The position numbers and the translations under genes are program-made. Of a stretch of 64,000 nt of DNA, positions 25,907 to 36,360 are shown piece by piece; within the stretch, counting starts at the first letter, position 1, and each line of letters opens with the position of its first letter. A model generated the notes under the pieces. That model did no database searches. It saw nothing but the letters and a program-made list of their open reading frames with translations, and was not told the origin of the DNA. Where the stretch lies: NCBI RefSeq assembly GCF_029953265.1, contig NZ_JASBAO010000001.1, positions 806,001-870,000 of the forward strand, written 5' to 3'. The DNA is from Commensalibacter oyaizuii. GTDB taxonomy: Bacteria > Pseudomonadota > Alphaproteobacteria > Acetobacterales > Acetobacteraceae.

Positions 25907-26465
25907 CCTTCTGCTGTGCGAACTCTTCTTGTGTCAAAATTCCTTTTTCCAAAAGAATCCCTAAACGTTCAAGGTCTGAAATTACGTCCTTATTCGTGGG
26001 AACACGATCTTCCGACACTACTTTTTGTTGGCGTAAAGCCTCGATTAAGGCATGTGCTGTATAAATAAATTCAAGAATTGTGTCTTTATTTTGATAAGCC
26101 ACAAATTGGATCTGTTCGTTATTATCAATAACATCAATCCCTTTTCTTATTGTAAAGCTATAATATTCCAGCGAATTTATTTTTTCTAAATATATCGTCT
26201 TAATTGTTGGAAAAATAAACAATCTTCTTATGACAAAGATCATTCGATTTTTTAACAAAAACAATAAACTTTGCCCTAAATACTTATCCGCAGCAAGCGT
26301 ATACCCCGTTAAGATACGGCGAATTTCTTCATCATTACCTAGCGATGATGTTAAAAGATCAAAGTATTTTTGATGTGCATTAAAACTAATGTTATTTAAC
26401 CGAGCCACCCTTTGAAACTCTAGTGTTCGTTGCTGAACGGACGCATCTCTGAAATTAAATGACAT
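25884..26465 (-). CDS. Protein with PH-like region and C-terminal SHOCT domain
   Basis: 193 residues. The middle (residues about 75-150) reads as a beta-rich bacterial PH-like domain (MIFVIRRLFIFPTIKTIYLEK followed by LEYYSFTIRKGIDVI). The last 30 residues are a SHOCT motif (DVISDLERLGILLEKGILTQ, then EEFAQQKAKIL), a short helical oligomerisation element often at protein ends. No enzymatic motif is visible. The role is unknown; such proteins often associate with membranes or secretion systems. It is a single gene, convergent with the DMT transporter. Confidence 0.75.
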   Translation of the reverse strand: MSFNFRDASVQQRTLEFQRVARLNNISFNAHQKYFDLLTSSLGNDEEIRRILTGYTLAADKYLGQSLLFLLKNRMIFVIRRLFIFPTIKTIYLEKINSLEYYSFTIRKGIDVIDNNEQIQFVAYQNKDTILEFIYTAHALIEALRQQKVVSEDRVPTNKDVISDLERLGILLEKGILTQEEFAQQKAKILNDF

Positions 26466-26536
26466 TAATATACTACCTATTGATTATAAAAAGTGTCCTA
26501 AATTATCATGTCTTGTCAAAATCTCATGAATATTTT

Positions 26537-27469
26537 TTATAAAAATCGAATATCTTTTAAATAATCACGGCTGGCTTTAACATCAATTAAACTGCCATGC
26601 GCTTGTTTAGGGTCGCGCTCTTGCTCAATAGTGATAAAGCCCTCATATCCAATTTGTTTTAAAGCGTCTCTAATTTGAATATAATCTAAGACACCTTTAC
26701 CAATCGGACACATTACCCCTTTACCACATGCATCAAAAAATCTGATTTTTTCTTGCATAACCTCATTAAATACGTCCAAGTTAATATCTTTGAAATGAAC
26801 ATAATCAATACGATCGTGGTATTTTAGGATCGTATCAGTAGGGTTCATTCCCGCGTAATAACAATGCCCTGTATCAATACATAATCCTGCAACCTGAATA
26901 TCGATATCTTTAACCAATTGCTCAATTTCATCTGCAAATTCAATATATCCACCGGCATGGGGATGAATAACCGCCCTTACCCCATAATCAGCAGCACAAT
27001 CAGCGATTAACCGAATATTTTCCATCATCCCCAACCAAACTGACCTAGATAAACGAGGGGCACGATCACTGTGCCCTGCGGCAAAATCACGTTCGTCATG
27101 GCCCCAATCCATAACCGTTAAATACGGCGTTTTATAATGCTGACGATTAAAAGCTTCGGGTTGAGGCAATTGGGATATAAGTTTACAAATCTGTTTTGTT
27201 TGATGCAACAGGGTTTCTCTATTATTTAATGAAACTAAATCATTAAAAATCGTCCCAGCTACTATGAATAAATCATATTGTTTTAATAATTTTGATATTA
27301 GTTCAATATCATTAGGGACATACCCATAGGGCCCTAACTCTAACCCCTTGTACCCTGCCAAAGATGCTTCTTTAAAAACGTTTAACCAATCGGGAATATT
27401 TGGATTATGAACATCATCCACCCCCCAACAACAAGGTGCCGTTGTTATTTGAATATTCAAGCCACCCAT
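26537..27469 (-). CDS. IolE-like TIM-barrel protein (myo-inosose-2 dehydratase family)
   Basis: 310 residues with an AP-endonuclease-2/xylose-isomerase TIM barrel. It matches IolE-type proteins in the start (IQITTAPCCWGVDD), the metal-ligand strands VRAVIHPHAGGYIE, LCIDTGHCYYAGM and DYVHFKDI, and the C-terminal GFITIEQERDP. IolE removes water from 2-keto-myo-inositol in the inositol pathway. It lies alone, 30 kb from the inositol-type operon at 57241-61178, which lacks its own IolE-like member, so the two may belong to one pathway. The assignment within the TIM-barrel superfamily is likely but not certain. Confidence 0.75.
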   Translation of the reverse strand: MGGLNIQITTAPCCWGVDDVHNPNIPDWLNVFKEASLAGYKGLELGPYGYVPNDIELISKLLKQYDLFIVAGTIFNDLVSLNNRETLLHQTKQICKLISQLPQPEAFNRQHYKTPYLTVMDWGHDERDFAAGHSDRAPRLSRSVWLGMMENIRLIADCAADYGVRAVIHPHAGGYIEFADEIEQLVKDIDIQVAGLCIDTGHCYYAGMNPTDTILKYHDRIDYVHFKDINLDVFNEVMQEKIRFFDACGKGVMCPIGKGVLDYIQIRDALKQIGYEGFITIEQERDPKQAHGSLIDVKASRDYLKDIRFL

Positions 27470-27686
27470 TTTAAATCCTTAATCTATTTCTTTGCAATAT
27501 AAGATCAATATTTATGGATTATAGCAAAACAATCTTTTGTTATATGAAACGATAAGTATTCGAAAATTGTTATAATGATATTCAGTATATTATAAACATA
27601 CGGTCACAAGCTCTTTATATAAGTATGACTTTTATGAATTAAAATTTACGATATTATTTGAGTTTAATAATGTGAATTAATCAAAA

Positions 27687-27716
27687 AAAGTCAGCCTCTG
27701 TATTAAAGCTGACTTT
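27687..27716 (-). terminator. Rho-independent terminator of trhP
   Basis: A 9-bp perfect stem (27687-27695 with 27708-27716) is followed on the minus strand by T's at 27683-27689. It lies about 30 bases after the trhP stop. Confidence 0.85.
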
Positions 27717-27744
27717 CTCTTGCTTAATATATAAAGAGATCTAT

Positions 27745-29109
27745 TTACTTTTCGTCCAAATACCGCATTAGTAATGCGTATTCCAATTTGATATCTTCTT
27801 TAATGGGAATGTAGACTGTGTGACTATTACCAGGGGCTATGTTCGTTGCCTCACCTTTGGTATTTTCCATAGTTTCAAGAACGAAACTGATATTTCCATT
27901 AGGGGTCATCATTTCTAGGCGATCCCCAACTTCAAAGCGGTTTTTTACAGTTACTTCGGCTAAACCATTTTGTCGTTGCCCTGTGAACTCTCCCACAAAT
28001 TGCTGCTTGATAGAAACAGAAGAACCTGTTTCATAGTTTTGATAATTGTTATGTTTATGACGTTGAAGAAACCCTTCTGTATAACCACGGTGCGCCAAAG
28101 ATTCCAACGTATTCATCAAACTTGAGTCAAATGGACGCCCAGCAATCGCATCATCAATTGCTTTGCGATAAACCTGCGCTGTACGAGCAACGTAATAATG
28201 AGATTTCGTGCGTCCCTCAATTTTTAAAGAATATACCCCTATATTGACCAACCGTTCCACATGTTGAATGGCACGCAAATCTTTAGAGTTCATGATGTAA
28301 GTACCATGTTCATCTTCAAAAGCGGTCATTTCTTCCTCAGGTCTGGTACCTTCACGCAAAATAAAGACTTTGTCCGTTGAAGGTCCCTCACCTAATGTTG
28401 GTTGAATGTCTTCTGCCTGTTGACAGCATCCATCCTCTTGTTCGGATTGCTTGGAAACAATTTCCCCAATCTCGTTTTCAATGCCTTCTTCAACACCGTA
28501 TTTCCAGCGACATGCGTTCGTACAGGTTCCTTGGTTTGCGTCTCGATGATTAATATACCCTGACAACAAGCATCGCCCAGAATAGGCCATACACAAAGCC
28601 CCATGCACGAAGACCTCTAATTCAATGTCTGGCACATGTTGATGAATTTCTTCAATTTCTTTTAAAGATAATTCACGTGATAAAATAACCCGTGTTAGCC
28701 CCAGTTGCCGCCAAAATTTAACCGTTGCCCAATTGACTGCATTGGCCTGAACAGACAAATGCACTGCCATGTCTGGAAATGCTTCACGAACCATCATAAT
28801 CAATCCAGGATCAGACATTATCAAAGCATCCGGTCCCATTGCTACAACAGGTTCTAAATCCTTAATAAATGTTTTTAATTTTGCATTATGAGGGGCAATG
28901 TTTACCACCACATAAAAACATTTTCCTTGAGCATGAGCCTCATCAATCCCAATTTTAAGATTTTCATGATTAAACTCATTATTTCGCACTCTTAAACTGT
29001 AACGCGGTTGGCCAGCATAGACAGCATCAGCACCATAAGCAAAGGCATAACGCATGGATTTTAACGTCCCAGCAGGGCTTAAGAGTTCAACTTTTAAAGG
29101 GTTTGACAT
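27745..29109 (-). CDS. trhP: U32 family protein TrhP, prephenate-dependent tRNA uridine hydroxylation
   Basis: 454 residues of the U32 peptidase-like family. E. coli TrhP (YegQ) with its partner makes 5-hydroxyuridine at tRNA position 34. It is seen in ELLSPAGTLKSMRYAFAYGA, the conserved VFVHGALCMAYSGRC block, and cysteines for an iron-sulphur cluster (GRCLLSG, GTCTNACRWKYG). YSLKIEGRTKSHYYVART and the C-terminal OB-like region after about residue 340 complete it. An acidic insert around residues 210-245 (EIVSKQSEQEDGCCQQAED) is longer than I expect. It is monocistronic, with its terminator at 27687-27716. Confidence 0.9.
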   Translation of the reverse strand: MSNPLKVELLSPAGTLKSMRYAFAYGADAVYAGQPRYSLRVRNNEFNHENLKIGIDEAHAQGKCFYVVVNIAPHNAKLKTFIKDLEPVVAMGPDALIMSDPGLIMMVREAFPDMAVHLSVQANAVNWATVKFWRQLGLTRVILSRELSLKEIEEIHQHVPDIELEVFVHGALCMAYSGRCLLSGYINHRDANQGTCTNACRWKYGVEEGIENEIGEIVSKQSEQEDGCCQQAEDIQPTLGEGPSTDKVFILREGTRPEEEMTAFEDEHGTYIMNSKDLRAIQHVERLVNIGVYSLKIEGRTKSHYYVARTAQVYRKAIDDAIAGRPFDSSLMNTLESLAHRGYTEGFLQRHKHNNYQNYETGSSVSIKQQFVGEFTGQRQNGLAEVTVKNRFEVGDRLEMMTPNGNISFVLETMENTKGEATNIAPGNSHTVYIPIKEDIKLEYALLMRYLDEK

Positions 29110-29230
29110 AGAGTAACAACTGATTTTTTAAATTGAAGAAAAGATCTTTTAACAAATTATGTAAAGATTTTAAATGTTTTTATAAAAAACTTTATCAAAA
29201 TTATCGTTCCTATATAATTTATTTCTAAGA

Positions 29231-30139
29231 CTAAAGGTTGAAATGATGGGTTCTTATCAAATCAAGTAAGGCACGCAATGCCTTTGGTAACTGACGACGA
29301 TTAGAATAATACAGATGAAAAGCTTCCCCTACTGATCCCCATTCAGGTAAAACCCTAACCAAGGTCCCATTTGCCAATTGTTCTGCCACTCTACATTCCA
29401 AATTATAGCAAATACCGCCATTATTCTGGGCTATTTCAATTGAAAGAATGGTTTCATTTACAATCATTGACCATTCTGTTGAAATAACATGCCTTTCTTT
29501 TCCCTTTTCCAACTCCCAATGATAAATTTTACCATTTCCCATTCTGGTTCCAATACATTGATGATGATAAAGGTCTTGAGGCGTATTTAATGGTGGGGCT
29601 GATTTTAAATAATCTGTGGATGCAACAATAATCCAATTTAAAGGATTACAAAGCCGCAAAGCAATCATATCTTCTGGGATAATATCTCCGTAGCGAATAC
29701 CCGCATCAAAACCATTATTAATAATATCGATCACATTATCCTGCACAGCTATTTCAAGCCTAACATTGGGATACATTATGTTATATTTAGCAAGAATAGG
29801 TGCCAAAACAAGTCTTGCAGCATCGCTAAGAACACTAATTCTTAAAAGTCCCGCAGGATGATCACGGTAACGGTTAAGCGCTTCTAACCCCGTTTCTATT
29901 TCTGCAAAACCAAGGGTAACAGCATTTAACAATTCCTGCCCTGCTGGTGTCAACATTATACGACGATTGGTTCGATGAAATAGACGGACACCTTGGCGTT
30001 CTTCTAAATTACGCATCGCACGACTTAACGCTGACGCAGAAATATCCAATTTATCCGCCGCTTTGCGAAACCCACCCTCTTCTGCGATAAGTCGGAATAA
30101 ATTTAAATCACCCAAGTCACTGCGCGTTAATGACAACAT
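29231..30139 (-). CDS. LysR-type transcriptional regulator divergent from an MFS exporter
   Basis: 302 residues: winged HTH at about residues 8-66 (FRKAADKLDISASALSRAMR), then the LysR substrate domain (GLLRISVLSDAARLVLAPIL through DIIPEDMIALRLCNPLN). It is paralogous in style to the LysR at 15028-15936. It is divergent from the MFS gene at 30331, with about 190 bases between them, the usual LysR arrangement with the regulator sharing the promoter region, so it probably controls that transporter. Confidence 0.92.
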   Translation of the reverse strand: MLSLTRSDLGDLNLFRLIAEEGGFRKAADKLDISASALSRAMRNLEERQGVRLFHRTNRRIMLTPAGQELLNAVTLGFAEIETGLEALNRYRDHPAGLLRISVLSDAARLVLAPILAKYNIMYPNVRLEIAVQDNVIDIINNGFDAGIRYGDIIPEDMIALRLCNPLNWIIVASTDYLKSAPPLNTPQDLYHHQCIGTRMGNGKIYHWELEKGKERHVISTEWSMIVNETILSIEIAQNNGGICYNLECRVAEQLANGTLVRVLPEWGSVGEAFHLYYSNRRQLPKALRALLDLIRTHHFNL

Positions 30140-30330
30140 GATACCCTCAGCTATTCATAAAAGAGTTTTTCTACTTAAAACAATTTTTAGAAGCGATAAC
30201 TTCAGATTAACACTATGTACAATTTTAGTTCATTGAAAAAGATAATTCTATTCGTTACTTAAATTGTTAAAGCGCGCTCCATTTAATTTTCGTGAAATAT
30301 TCAAGCAGGATTAAATATAGAGTGATCAAT

Positions 30331-31521
30331 ATGAATGTTATTACTTCAATCAACACCAATAAGGACACAAATACGTGGATAGCACATTTTGTTTTAGCCT
30401 TGGGTGGATTATTTATCGGTACAGGTGAATTTGCCGCAATGGGGTTATTACCCAATATTGCGCAAACATTTGATGTCACTATACCTACTGCAGGTCATTT
30501 AGTCAGTATTTATGCTTGTGGTGTTATTGTGGGCTCTCCATTACTGGCTATTATTGGTGCCAATATGGAACGTCGGCGATTGCTCTATATATTGGCACTT
30601 CTTGTTATAATTGGCAATGCAGCCTCAGCAATGGCCTCTAATTTTGGTTTAGAGGCCATTGCCAGGTTTATTGCTGGTTTACCCCATGGGGCTTATTATG
30701 GTACCGCTGGATTGGTTGCAACAACATTAGTGCCATCTCACCAACGCACCCAAGCCATTGGCAGAGTTATGCTGGGACTGGCTGCCGCAAATTTAGCAGG
30801 CGTTCCATTAGTCACATGGATGGGACAATTATGGGGTTGGCGGGCTACATTCACTTTGATCAGTATCGGAGGAATATTATTAATAACCCTACTTCCCCTG
30901 ACCATTCCACAAATTAAAATTGACCAGAAAATTTCACCATTGCAAGAAATCTCTACTTTTAACTCTGTGCAAGTATGGCTGACCTTAGCAACAGCTGCTG
31001 TTGGTTTTGGTGGAATGTTTGCGGTTTATAGCTATATCACACCAACGTTAATGTATGTTACTCATCAATCCGAAGTTCACGTTCCTTTTTTCTTAGCACT
31101 GTGGGGATTAGGAATGATTATTGGAAATATTATTGGTGCTTGGTTTGCGGATCAGTCCCTGATAAAGACAATCTTTGGCCTGTTAATTTGGAATGCCCTT
31201 TTCCTTGCTATATTCACTTTAACTGCCCACTCATCTTTTCTAGTTGGAAGTTGTTTATTTTTAATAGGCACAGGCTTTGCACTCGTTCCAACACTTCAAG
31301 CACGATTAATGGATATTGCCCCCAAAGCACAAACCTTGGCATCAGCAATGAATCATTCAGCCTTTAACCTTTCAAATGCTATAGGTGTCTGGACTGGGGG
31401 ATTTGCAATTTCATCAGGGTTCGGATGGGCATCAATTGGCATGGTTGGATCAATACTAGCCATCTGCGGATTACCCATTTTTATTCTATCCATCACTATC
31501 AAAAACAAAGTAAACCGCTAA
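30331..31521 (+). CDS. MFS transporter, DHA1-type sugar or drug efflux
   Basis: Start chosen at ATG 30331 (MNVITSINTN), 396 residues, because an upstream ATG at 30292 adds 13 residues with no ribosome site. Twelve transmembrane helices. The DHA1/AraJ-like signature GTGEFAAMGLLPNIAQ is in helix 1 and ARFIAGLPHGAYYGTAGLV in helices 4-5. Proteins of this group export arabinose, drugs or purine nucleosides; which one cannot be said. It is divergent from a LysR regulator. Confidence 0.9.
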   Translation: MNVITSINTNKDTNTWIAHFVLALGGLFIGTGEFAAMGLLPNIAQTFDVTIPTAGHLVSIYACGVIVGSPLLAIIGANMERRRLLYILALLVIIGNAASAMASNFGLEAIARFIAGLPHGAYYGTAGLVATTLVPSHQRTQAIGRVMLGLAAANLAGVPLVTWMGQLWGWRATFTLISIGGILLITLLPLTIPQIKIDQKISPLQEISTFNSVQVWLTLATAAVGFGGMFAVYSYITPTLMYVTHQSEVHVPFFLALWGLGMIIGNIIGAWFADQSLIKTIFGLLIWNALFLAIFTLTAHSSFLVGSCLFLIGTGFALVPTLQARLMDIAPKAQTLASAMNHSAFNLSNAIGVWTGGFAISSGFGWASIGMVGSILAICGLPIFILSITIKNKVNR

Positions 31522-31538
31522 TTCATACTGCATAAAAA

Positions 31539-31567
31539 AAAGGGTTAGGTAATTTTCTAAACCCTTC
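31539..31567 (-). terminator. Rho-independent terminator of gltX2, possibly bidirectional
   Basis: AAGGGTT pairs with AACCCTT (31540-31546 with 31560-31566). On the minus strand the stem is followed by at least eight T's (31533-31540). It lies about 30 bases downstream of the gltX2 stop and 20 after the MFS stop. Confidence 0.75.
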
Positions 31568-31594
31568 TTATTTCTAGAAAAAAATCGCCTTAAT

Positions 31595-32935
31595 CTAATG
31601 CGTCACAGCCTCTTGTAAACGACGCACAACACGCTCACGACCCATCAAGGGCAATAGTCCCTTCATTTCTGGTCCTTTTTCTTCGCGGGTTAAAGCCATT
31701 CGTAATGGATGAAATAATGCCTTACCTTTACGGCCACTTATCTCTTTTAATGCACTGGTCCATTGCCCCCATGTTTCTTCATTCCAAGGGACTGGAGGCA
31801 AGCAATCCAAAGCTGATTTCAAATATGGTTTATCTTCTTCTTCAACCTCAGGAATAATATCTTCATGCACCAAATCCCACCAATATCGTGCCTCACTAAG
31901 AATATCGATATTTGGACGCACAACGTTCCAAAATTCCTCGGTAATTGAAGAAGGCAGGCGTCCTTTCACCTCGTCAAATGTCATAGTGTGTAGACACTTT
32001 TTATTCAATATTAGCATTTGCTGAATATCAAAGCGTGCAGGTGAACGCGAATAAGTTGAAAGATCATAGTCTTGCGCTAATTCGTCTATACTTAATAATT
32101 GTGGATCACGAGAGGTCCCTAAACGTGCAAGATAAGAAACGATCGCTTTTGATTCAAGACCATCTTCGCGCAACTCTTTTAAAGAAACGCTGCCCAAACG
32201 TTTTGATAATTTTCCACCATCCGCATCCATTAATAACGGTAAATGCGCAAATTCGATTTTATTTGGCTGGCCTGTCAATGCTTCAATTAAATCGATTTGC
32301 ACCCCTGTATTCGTAACATGATCTTCACCACGGATAATATGGGTAATTCCCGTTTCCAAATCATCTACTACAGATGCTAAGGTATATAAAACGGTTCCGT
32401 CTGCTTTAATCATAATTGGATCGGAGATTGAGGTTAACTTGACCCGACATGGTCCCATAACCATGTCATTCCATTTCATTTCTCGATTAGACAGTAAAAA
32501 ACGCCAATGCGGTTTTTTCCCATTTGCCTCGGCTTCGGCACGCTGTTCTGGGGTTAACTTCAACATTGCACGGTCATAAATGGGGGGTTTGTTTTGACGG
32601 CGGCGCAATTCCCGTTTAAAATCTAATTCTTCCTTGGTTTCAAAGCAAGGATATAAACGCCCCGACTGTTTTAATTTTTCAATAGCTAGATGATACCGCT
32701 CCATTCGTTCGGATTGGCGCATATATTCATCCCATCCCAATCCAAACCATTCCAGTGCCTTGTGAATTTCACGTACATACTCTTCTTTTGAGCGTTCAAC
32801 GTCAGTATCATCAATACGCAACATAAATTTACCCCCATGACGGCGGGCAAACAAACCATTGGCAACAGCTAATCGCGCATTTCCAACATGCATTAAACCT
32901 GTAGGACTTGGGGCAAAACGTAACTTCATCTTCAA
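31595..32935 (-). CDS. gltX: Glutamyl-tRNA synthetase, second paralog (GluRS2)
   Basis: 446 residues of a class I aminoacyl-tRNA synthetase. The HIGH motif is His16-Val-Gly-Asn and the KMSKS-type loop is Lys242-Leu-Ser-Lys-Arg. It charges glutamate onto tRNA. A second GluRS begins at 62925, and the two differ around both motifs (GLMHVGNARLA against [21 protein letters not shown] against [10 protein letters not shown]). In alphaproteobacteria without glutaminyl-tRNA synthetase one GluRS often also makes Glu-tRNA(Gln) for GatCAB; which copy does so here cannot be told from sequence. The start could be Met3. Confidence 0.93.
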   Translation of the reverse strand: MKMKLRFAPSPTGLMHVGNARLAVANGLFARRHGGKFMLRIDDTDVERSKEEYVREIHKALEWFGLGWDEYMRQSERMERYHLAIEKLKQSGRLYPCFETKEELDFKRELRRRQNKPPIYDRAMLKLTPEQRAEAEANGKKPHWRFLLSNREMKWNDMVMGPCRVKLTSISDPIMIKADGTVLYTLASVVDDLETGITHIIRGEDHVTNTGVQIDLIEALTGQPNKIEFAHLPLLMDADGGKLSKRLGSVSLKELREDGLESKAIVSYLARLGTSRDPQLLSIDELAQDYDLSTYSRSPARFDIQQMLILNKKCLHTMTFDEVKGRLPSSITEEFWNVVRPNIDILSEARYWWDLVHEDIIPEVEEEDKPYLKSALDCLPPVPWNEETWGQWTSALKEISGRKGKALFHPLRMALTREEKGPEMKGLLPLMGRERVVRRLQEAVTH

Positions 32936-32968
32936 AACTTAATTCTTAAAAAATTATAAGGGAATAAC

Positions 32969-33367
32969 TTATTCTTCGTCTTCTGGAAAATCATCTTCAT
33001 TTACCAAACGACGTGGATCAATTGAACGCCAATCACATTCCATAGGGGTTGCAACATTTTCAATAAAATACATAATTTCATTGGCTGAATCCCACACCTG
33101 ACTATCTGCTTTGTCTTGAGCAACTACCTTTGCATCTTCACCAAAAGCCGACCAAGCATCAAAAATTTCCTGGCTGGAAGCCGCTGGAATACGACAACGC
33201 TCTACACTAGCACGAACATACGCATGAGCAAACGCATTTGCATGTTCTACATTGTAAAATCCCGAAAGGATCTCAACAACCTTATCATCAGCCTCACTGG
33301 ACAGGTCAAGAATATGCACGACGCACTCTTCTGACGACCCTTTTTGCTCGCTTTTTTGATGATCCAA
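32969..33367 (-). CDS. Small acidic conserved hypothetical protein
   Basis: 132 residues, acidic, with no signal peptide or membrane segment. It shows VVHILDLSSEADDKVVEIL and a helical stretch VEHANAFAHAYVRASVERCR that looks conserved rather than random. I do not recognise the family. It lies 33 bases upstream of gltX2 in the same direction and downstream of the NAPRT-like gene, so it probably belongs to an aroG-NAPRT-hyp-gltX2 transcript. Confidence 0.65.
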   Translation of the reverse strand: MDHQKSEQKGSSEECVVHILDLSSEADDKVVEILSGFYNVEHANAFAHAYVRASVERCRIPAASSQEIFDAWSAFGEDAKVVAQDKADSQVWDSANEIMYFIENVATPMECDWRSIDPRRLVNEDDFPEDEE

Positions 33368-33414
33368 TGAAACTTCTCCTAATTCATACTTTATGATTTA
33401 AAAAATATTTGCTC

Positions 33415-34620
33415 TTATAAACCAGGAACGTGTTGACGTGCAAAATTAATTAAAAACTCACGCCCCTGTTTAACCAAAGGCTGGCCATTATAAGCAATAA
33501 TATCCGCTGTTGCATAGGTTTCATTCCACAAACTAGGAATAAACGAACCCGTTCCAATACAATCAACGGGGGCTTTTGCTTCTGCAATCATGCGACACTT
33601 AGTAAAATCGAACCCTGAAGATGCAATTAATTTAACCTTGTCGTATCCAGCTTCGTCTAATTTTTCGCGCATCCACCAAATAGCTGCTGCTGAAACGCCC
33701 ATTCCCGCTAAATGAGTTAGTTCTTTTTCAGAGCAGTAACGTTGCAACGTTTCAGGTGCATGGCGCATAATCAGGGCATATGAAAATTGTCGGTTTAAGC
33801 CCTCTAAATATCTTCCGCCATGGGTATCCAACCTCAACATAATTTTCCCTTGCGCAGCTAAGTCAGAAAAACGACGACAAACCTCTAATCCATCCGTGAC
33901 TTCTTTACCGAAATAATCGATTAACACGCCTAATATCTGGTCAGGGTGCTGTTCATGAAACATTTCAGCAGCTCGCACTGTTGATCCTGCATATCCGATC
34001 AACGCATGGGGCATAGTTCCCAACCCTGTACCCAAACCGAATATTTTGGCTGTACTGGTACTGGCAGTTCCAATAAATCCTTTTGCTTTACTTTGTCTTT
34101 TAGCTGCTTTTGTCCCTACCCATGCTGCATATTCAACCAACTCCTGCATTTCATAACCAGCACAATGGCGAGCACCCATAGCAATGAAATCTGCATTTGG
34201 TAAAACCTGCACCATTTGAAATGCATTGCACGCAGCAACGCAACAGGCACCAAGTTTTTGCAACAAGATCGTTTCCAAAGGAACCAACTGTTCAAACGAT
34301 CCTTTTAAATATAAAATTGGCAAACCAGCCCCAACCCATTCACCTTCTGGAAAAGCAACGTAATAGGTTGCGTTAATTTTTTCTTTTTCAAAAATATTAT
34401 CCAGCCATCGCAACACTAATCGCGGTGCAGATACGACAGGACGGCGTAAGAAGATGGCATAAACCACCTCCTTATCACCGTAATGTTTAATAATATTTTG
34501 CGTCCGATTAAAATAAGCATCTGTACGATCTGAAACCAAATCCATATTTTCTGGTTGGGTTGTAGCAACCATTTTAGAAAATAAACCATCTAGTTCTTTA
34601 TCGTTTTCTTGAAAACTCAT
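33415..34620 (-). CDS. Nicotinate phosphoribosyltransferase-like protein
   Basis: About 401 residues from ATG 34620; a TTG five codons earlier is possible. It has the NAPRT fold: LVSDRTDAYFNRTQN at the start, then FAMGARHCAG-like FIAMGARHC, GFIGTASTSTAKIF, and the phosphate-binding LIASSGFDFTKCR with VDCIGTGSFIPSLW. NAPRT makes nicotinate mononucleotide from nicotinate and PRPP for NAD salvage. It is shorter than classic PncB but similar to the group found in acetic acid bacteria. It follows the DAHP synthase by about 25 bases and is likely in its operon. Confidence 0.82.
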   Translation of the reverse strand: MSFQENDKELDGLFSKMVATTQPENMDLVSDRTDAYFNRTQNIIKHYGDKEVVYAIFLRRPVVSAPRLVLRWLDNIFEKEKINATYYVAFPEGEWVGAGLPILYLKGSFEQLVPLETILLQKLGACCVAACNAFQMVQVLPNADFIAMGARHCAGYEMQELVEYAAWVGTKAAKRQSKAKGFIGTASTSTAKIFGLGTGLGTMPHALIGYAGSTVRAAEMFHEQHPDQILGVLIDYFGKEVTDGLEVCRRFSDLAAQGKIMLRLDTHGGRYLEGLNRQFSYALIMRHAPETLQRYCSEKELTHLAGMGVSAAAIWWMREKLDEAGYDKVKLIASSGFDFTKCRMIAEAKAPVDCIGTGSFIPSLWNETYATADIIAYNGQPLVKQGREFLINFARQHVPGL

Positions 34621-34646
34621 CAAAACCACTTTCAAATGCTAAATGA

Positions 34647-36047
34647 TTATTTATCTTTAGATTGTGCAAAATTACGTTTTGCTAATTCTTCAGCAACTAA
34701 AAATGCCATTTCTAAAGATTGTTCAGCATTTAAACGTGGATCACAAAAAGTTTGGTAACGTTGCCCCAAGTCGGCTTCTGTCAAGTGGTGAGCCCCGCCA
34801 ATACATTCTGTTACATTGGCGCCGGTCATTTCAATATGTATCCCCCCAGGAATAGCCCCTTCGGATGATATCACATCAAAAAATCCCATAACTTCGGATA
34901 GGACTGCATCAAAAGGACGTGTTTTCACCCCATCACTGGTTGAAATAGTATTGCCATGCATTGGATCACACAACCAAGTCACAGTTCTTCCCGACTCTTT
35001 AATGGCCTTAACAAAAGGTGGCAGCAACTCTTTTACTTTCGTTGCCCCCATACGCACGATTAAAGAAATACGACCTGCCTCATCTTCTGGGTTTAAGATC
35101 TCAAGCAACTTTAATAAATCGTCAATATTGGCACTGGGCCCCACTTTAATACCGATTGGATTTTTAATGCCACGCAAAAATTCAACATGTGCCCCATCTG
35201 GTTGGCGCGTACGATCCCCAATCCATAAAAAATGTGCAGAACAATTATACCATTCACCCGATGTCGAATCTATTCTGGTTAGGGCTTGCTCATAAGGCAA
35301 TAACAAGGCCTCGTGCGATGTGTAAAAATCGGTTTCTTGAATTTGAGGTGTATTTTGACCTGTCAATCCGCAAGCACGCATGAAAGCCAAAGTTTCATCA
35401 ATCTTTTCTGACAAAATTCCATAACGTTTAGCTAACGGCGAACGTTCCACAAAATCCAGATTCCAATGATGCACTTCGTGCAAATTAGCATATCCCCCCG
35501 TAGCAAAAGCACGGATCAAATTCAAAGTTCCAGCAGATTGGAAATAAGCCATTTCCATTCGTTTTGGATCAGGCGTGCGTGAAGCTTCGCTAAAATCAAT
35601 CCCATTAATAATATCGCCACGATAAGATAAATGACTGGCACCATTTTGGGTTTCTATATCAGAAGAACGTGGTTTTGCAAATTGTCCTGCAATACGGCCT
35701 ATTTTAACCACGGGAACTTTGGCACCATAAGTCAAAACAATTGCCATTTGCAGTAATACACGAAAAACATCCCGAATAATATCGGCAGTGAACTCGTCAA
35801 AAATCTCAGCGCAAGGCCCCCCTTGTAATACAAAGGCCTGCCCCTTAGATGCCAAAGCCAACTGTCTTTTTAATCTGCGTGTTTCACCAGAAAACACCAA
35901 TGGGGGATAGCGATGAAGCTTTTTTTCTGTTTCCTTTAACGCTTCTGCATTAGGATAATGTGGAACATGTTTAATTGGAAAAGAGCGCCAGCTGTCTGGC
36001 GTCCAAGAAGAATGTTTTAACCTAGAGTTCGAAGATGGTTCACTCAT
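34647..36047 (-). CDS. Class II 3-deoxy-D-arabino-heptulosonate 7-phosphate synthase
   Basis: This is the plant/mycobacterial type DAHP synthase, first step of the shikimate pathway (phosphoenolpyruvate plus erythrose 4-phosphate). I start it at ATG 36047 ([14 protein letters not shown] eight bases upstream), 466 residues. The class II features are [21 protein letters not shown] with the metal-binding Cys, [16 protein letters not shown], and [10 protein letters not shown] near the end. No ACT or other regulatory domain is attached. It is probably the first gene of the transcript running to gltX2. Confidence 0.95.
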   Translation of the reverse strand: MSEPSSNSRLKHSSWTPDSWRSFPIKHVPHYPNAEALKETEKKLHRYPPLVFSGETRRLKRQLALASKGQAFVLQGGPCAEIFDEFTADIIRDVFRVLLQMAIVLTYGAKVPVVKIGRIAGQFAKPRSSDIETQNGASHLSYRGDIINGIDFSEASRTPDPKRMEMAYFQSAGTLNLIRAFATGGYANLHEVHHWNLDFVERSPLAKRYGILSEKIDETLAFMRACGLTGQNTPQIQETDFYTSHEALLLPYEQALTRIDSTSGEWYNCSAHFLWIGDRTRQPDGAHVEFLRGIKNPIGIKVGPSANIDDLLKLLEILNPEDEAGRISLIVRMGATKVKELLPPFVKAIKESGRTVTWLCDPMHGNTISTSDGVKTRPFDAVLSEVMGFFDVISSEGAIPGGIHIEMTGANVTECIGGAHHLTEADLGQRYQTFCDPRLNAEQSLEMAFLVAEELAKRNFAQSKDK

Positions 36048-36360
36048 CGGACATATCCCAATCATTAATTTAAAGTTTAAATATATTAAAATAGCGTTTT
36101 ATTTAATGAATACAATCACAAATTTTTTTCTGATTCAATTGTAAAAGCTGTAAATATTTTACCGTAATTTTTTCTTTTTCCTATCCTTAAATTACAATTT
36201 CATTGAAAAAATTGAAAAAAACGTTTCGTTGTGCAAAAGATGACATCTGAATTAACATGGTTTCAACTATTGTTTTTTTTATATTTTTCTATACATATAA
36301 ACCTGATTTCATAATAAACTTACAAATTTCTTTTTATTTCTCCTATAGGATTTGGTGCTT

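Noticed and set aside
36027-36041. GTTC-N7-GTTC, a perfect alphaproteobacterial LexA box
   Set aside because: It lies inside the coding start of the DAHP synthase gene, spelling ordinary codons just after the ATG. SOS control of this enzyme has no support, so I treat it as chance.
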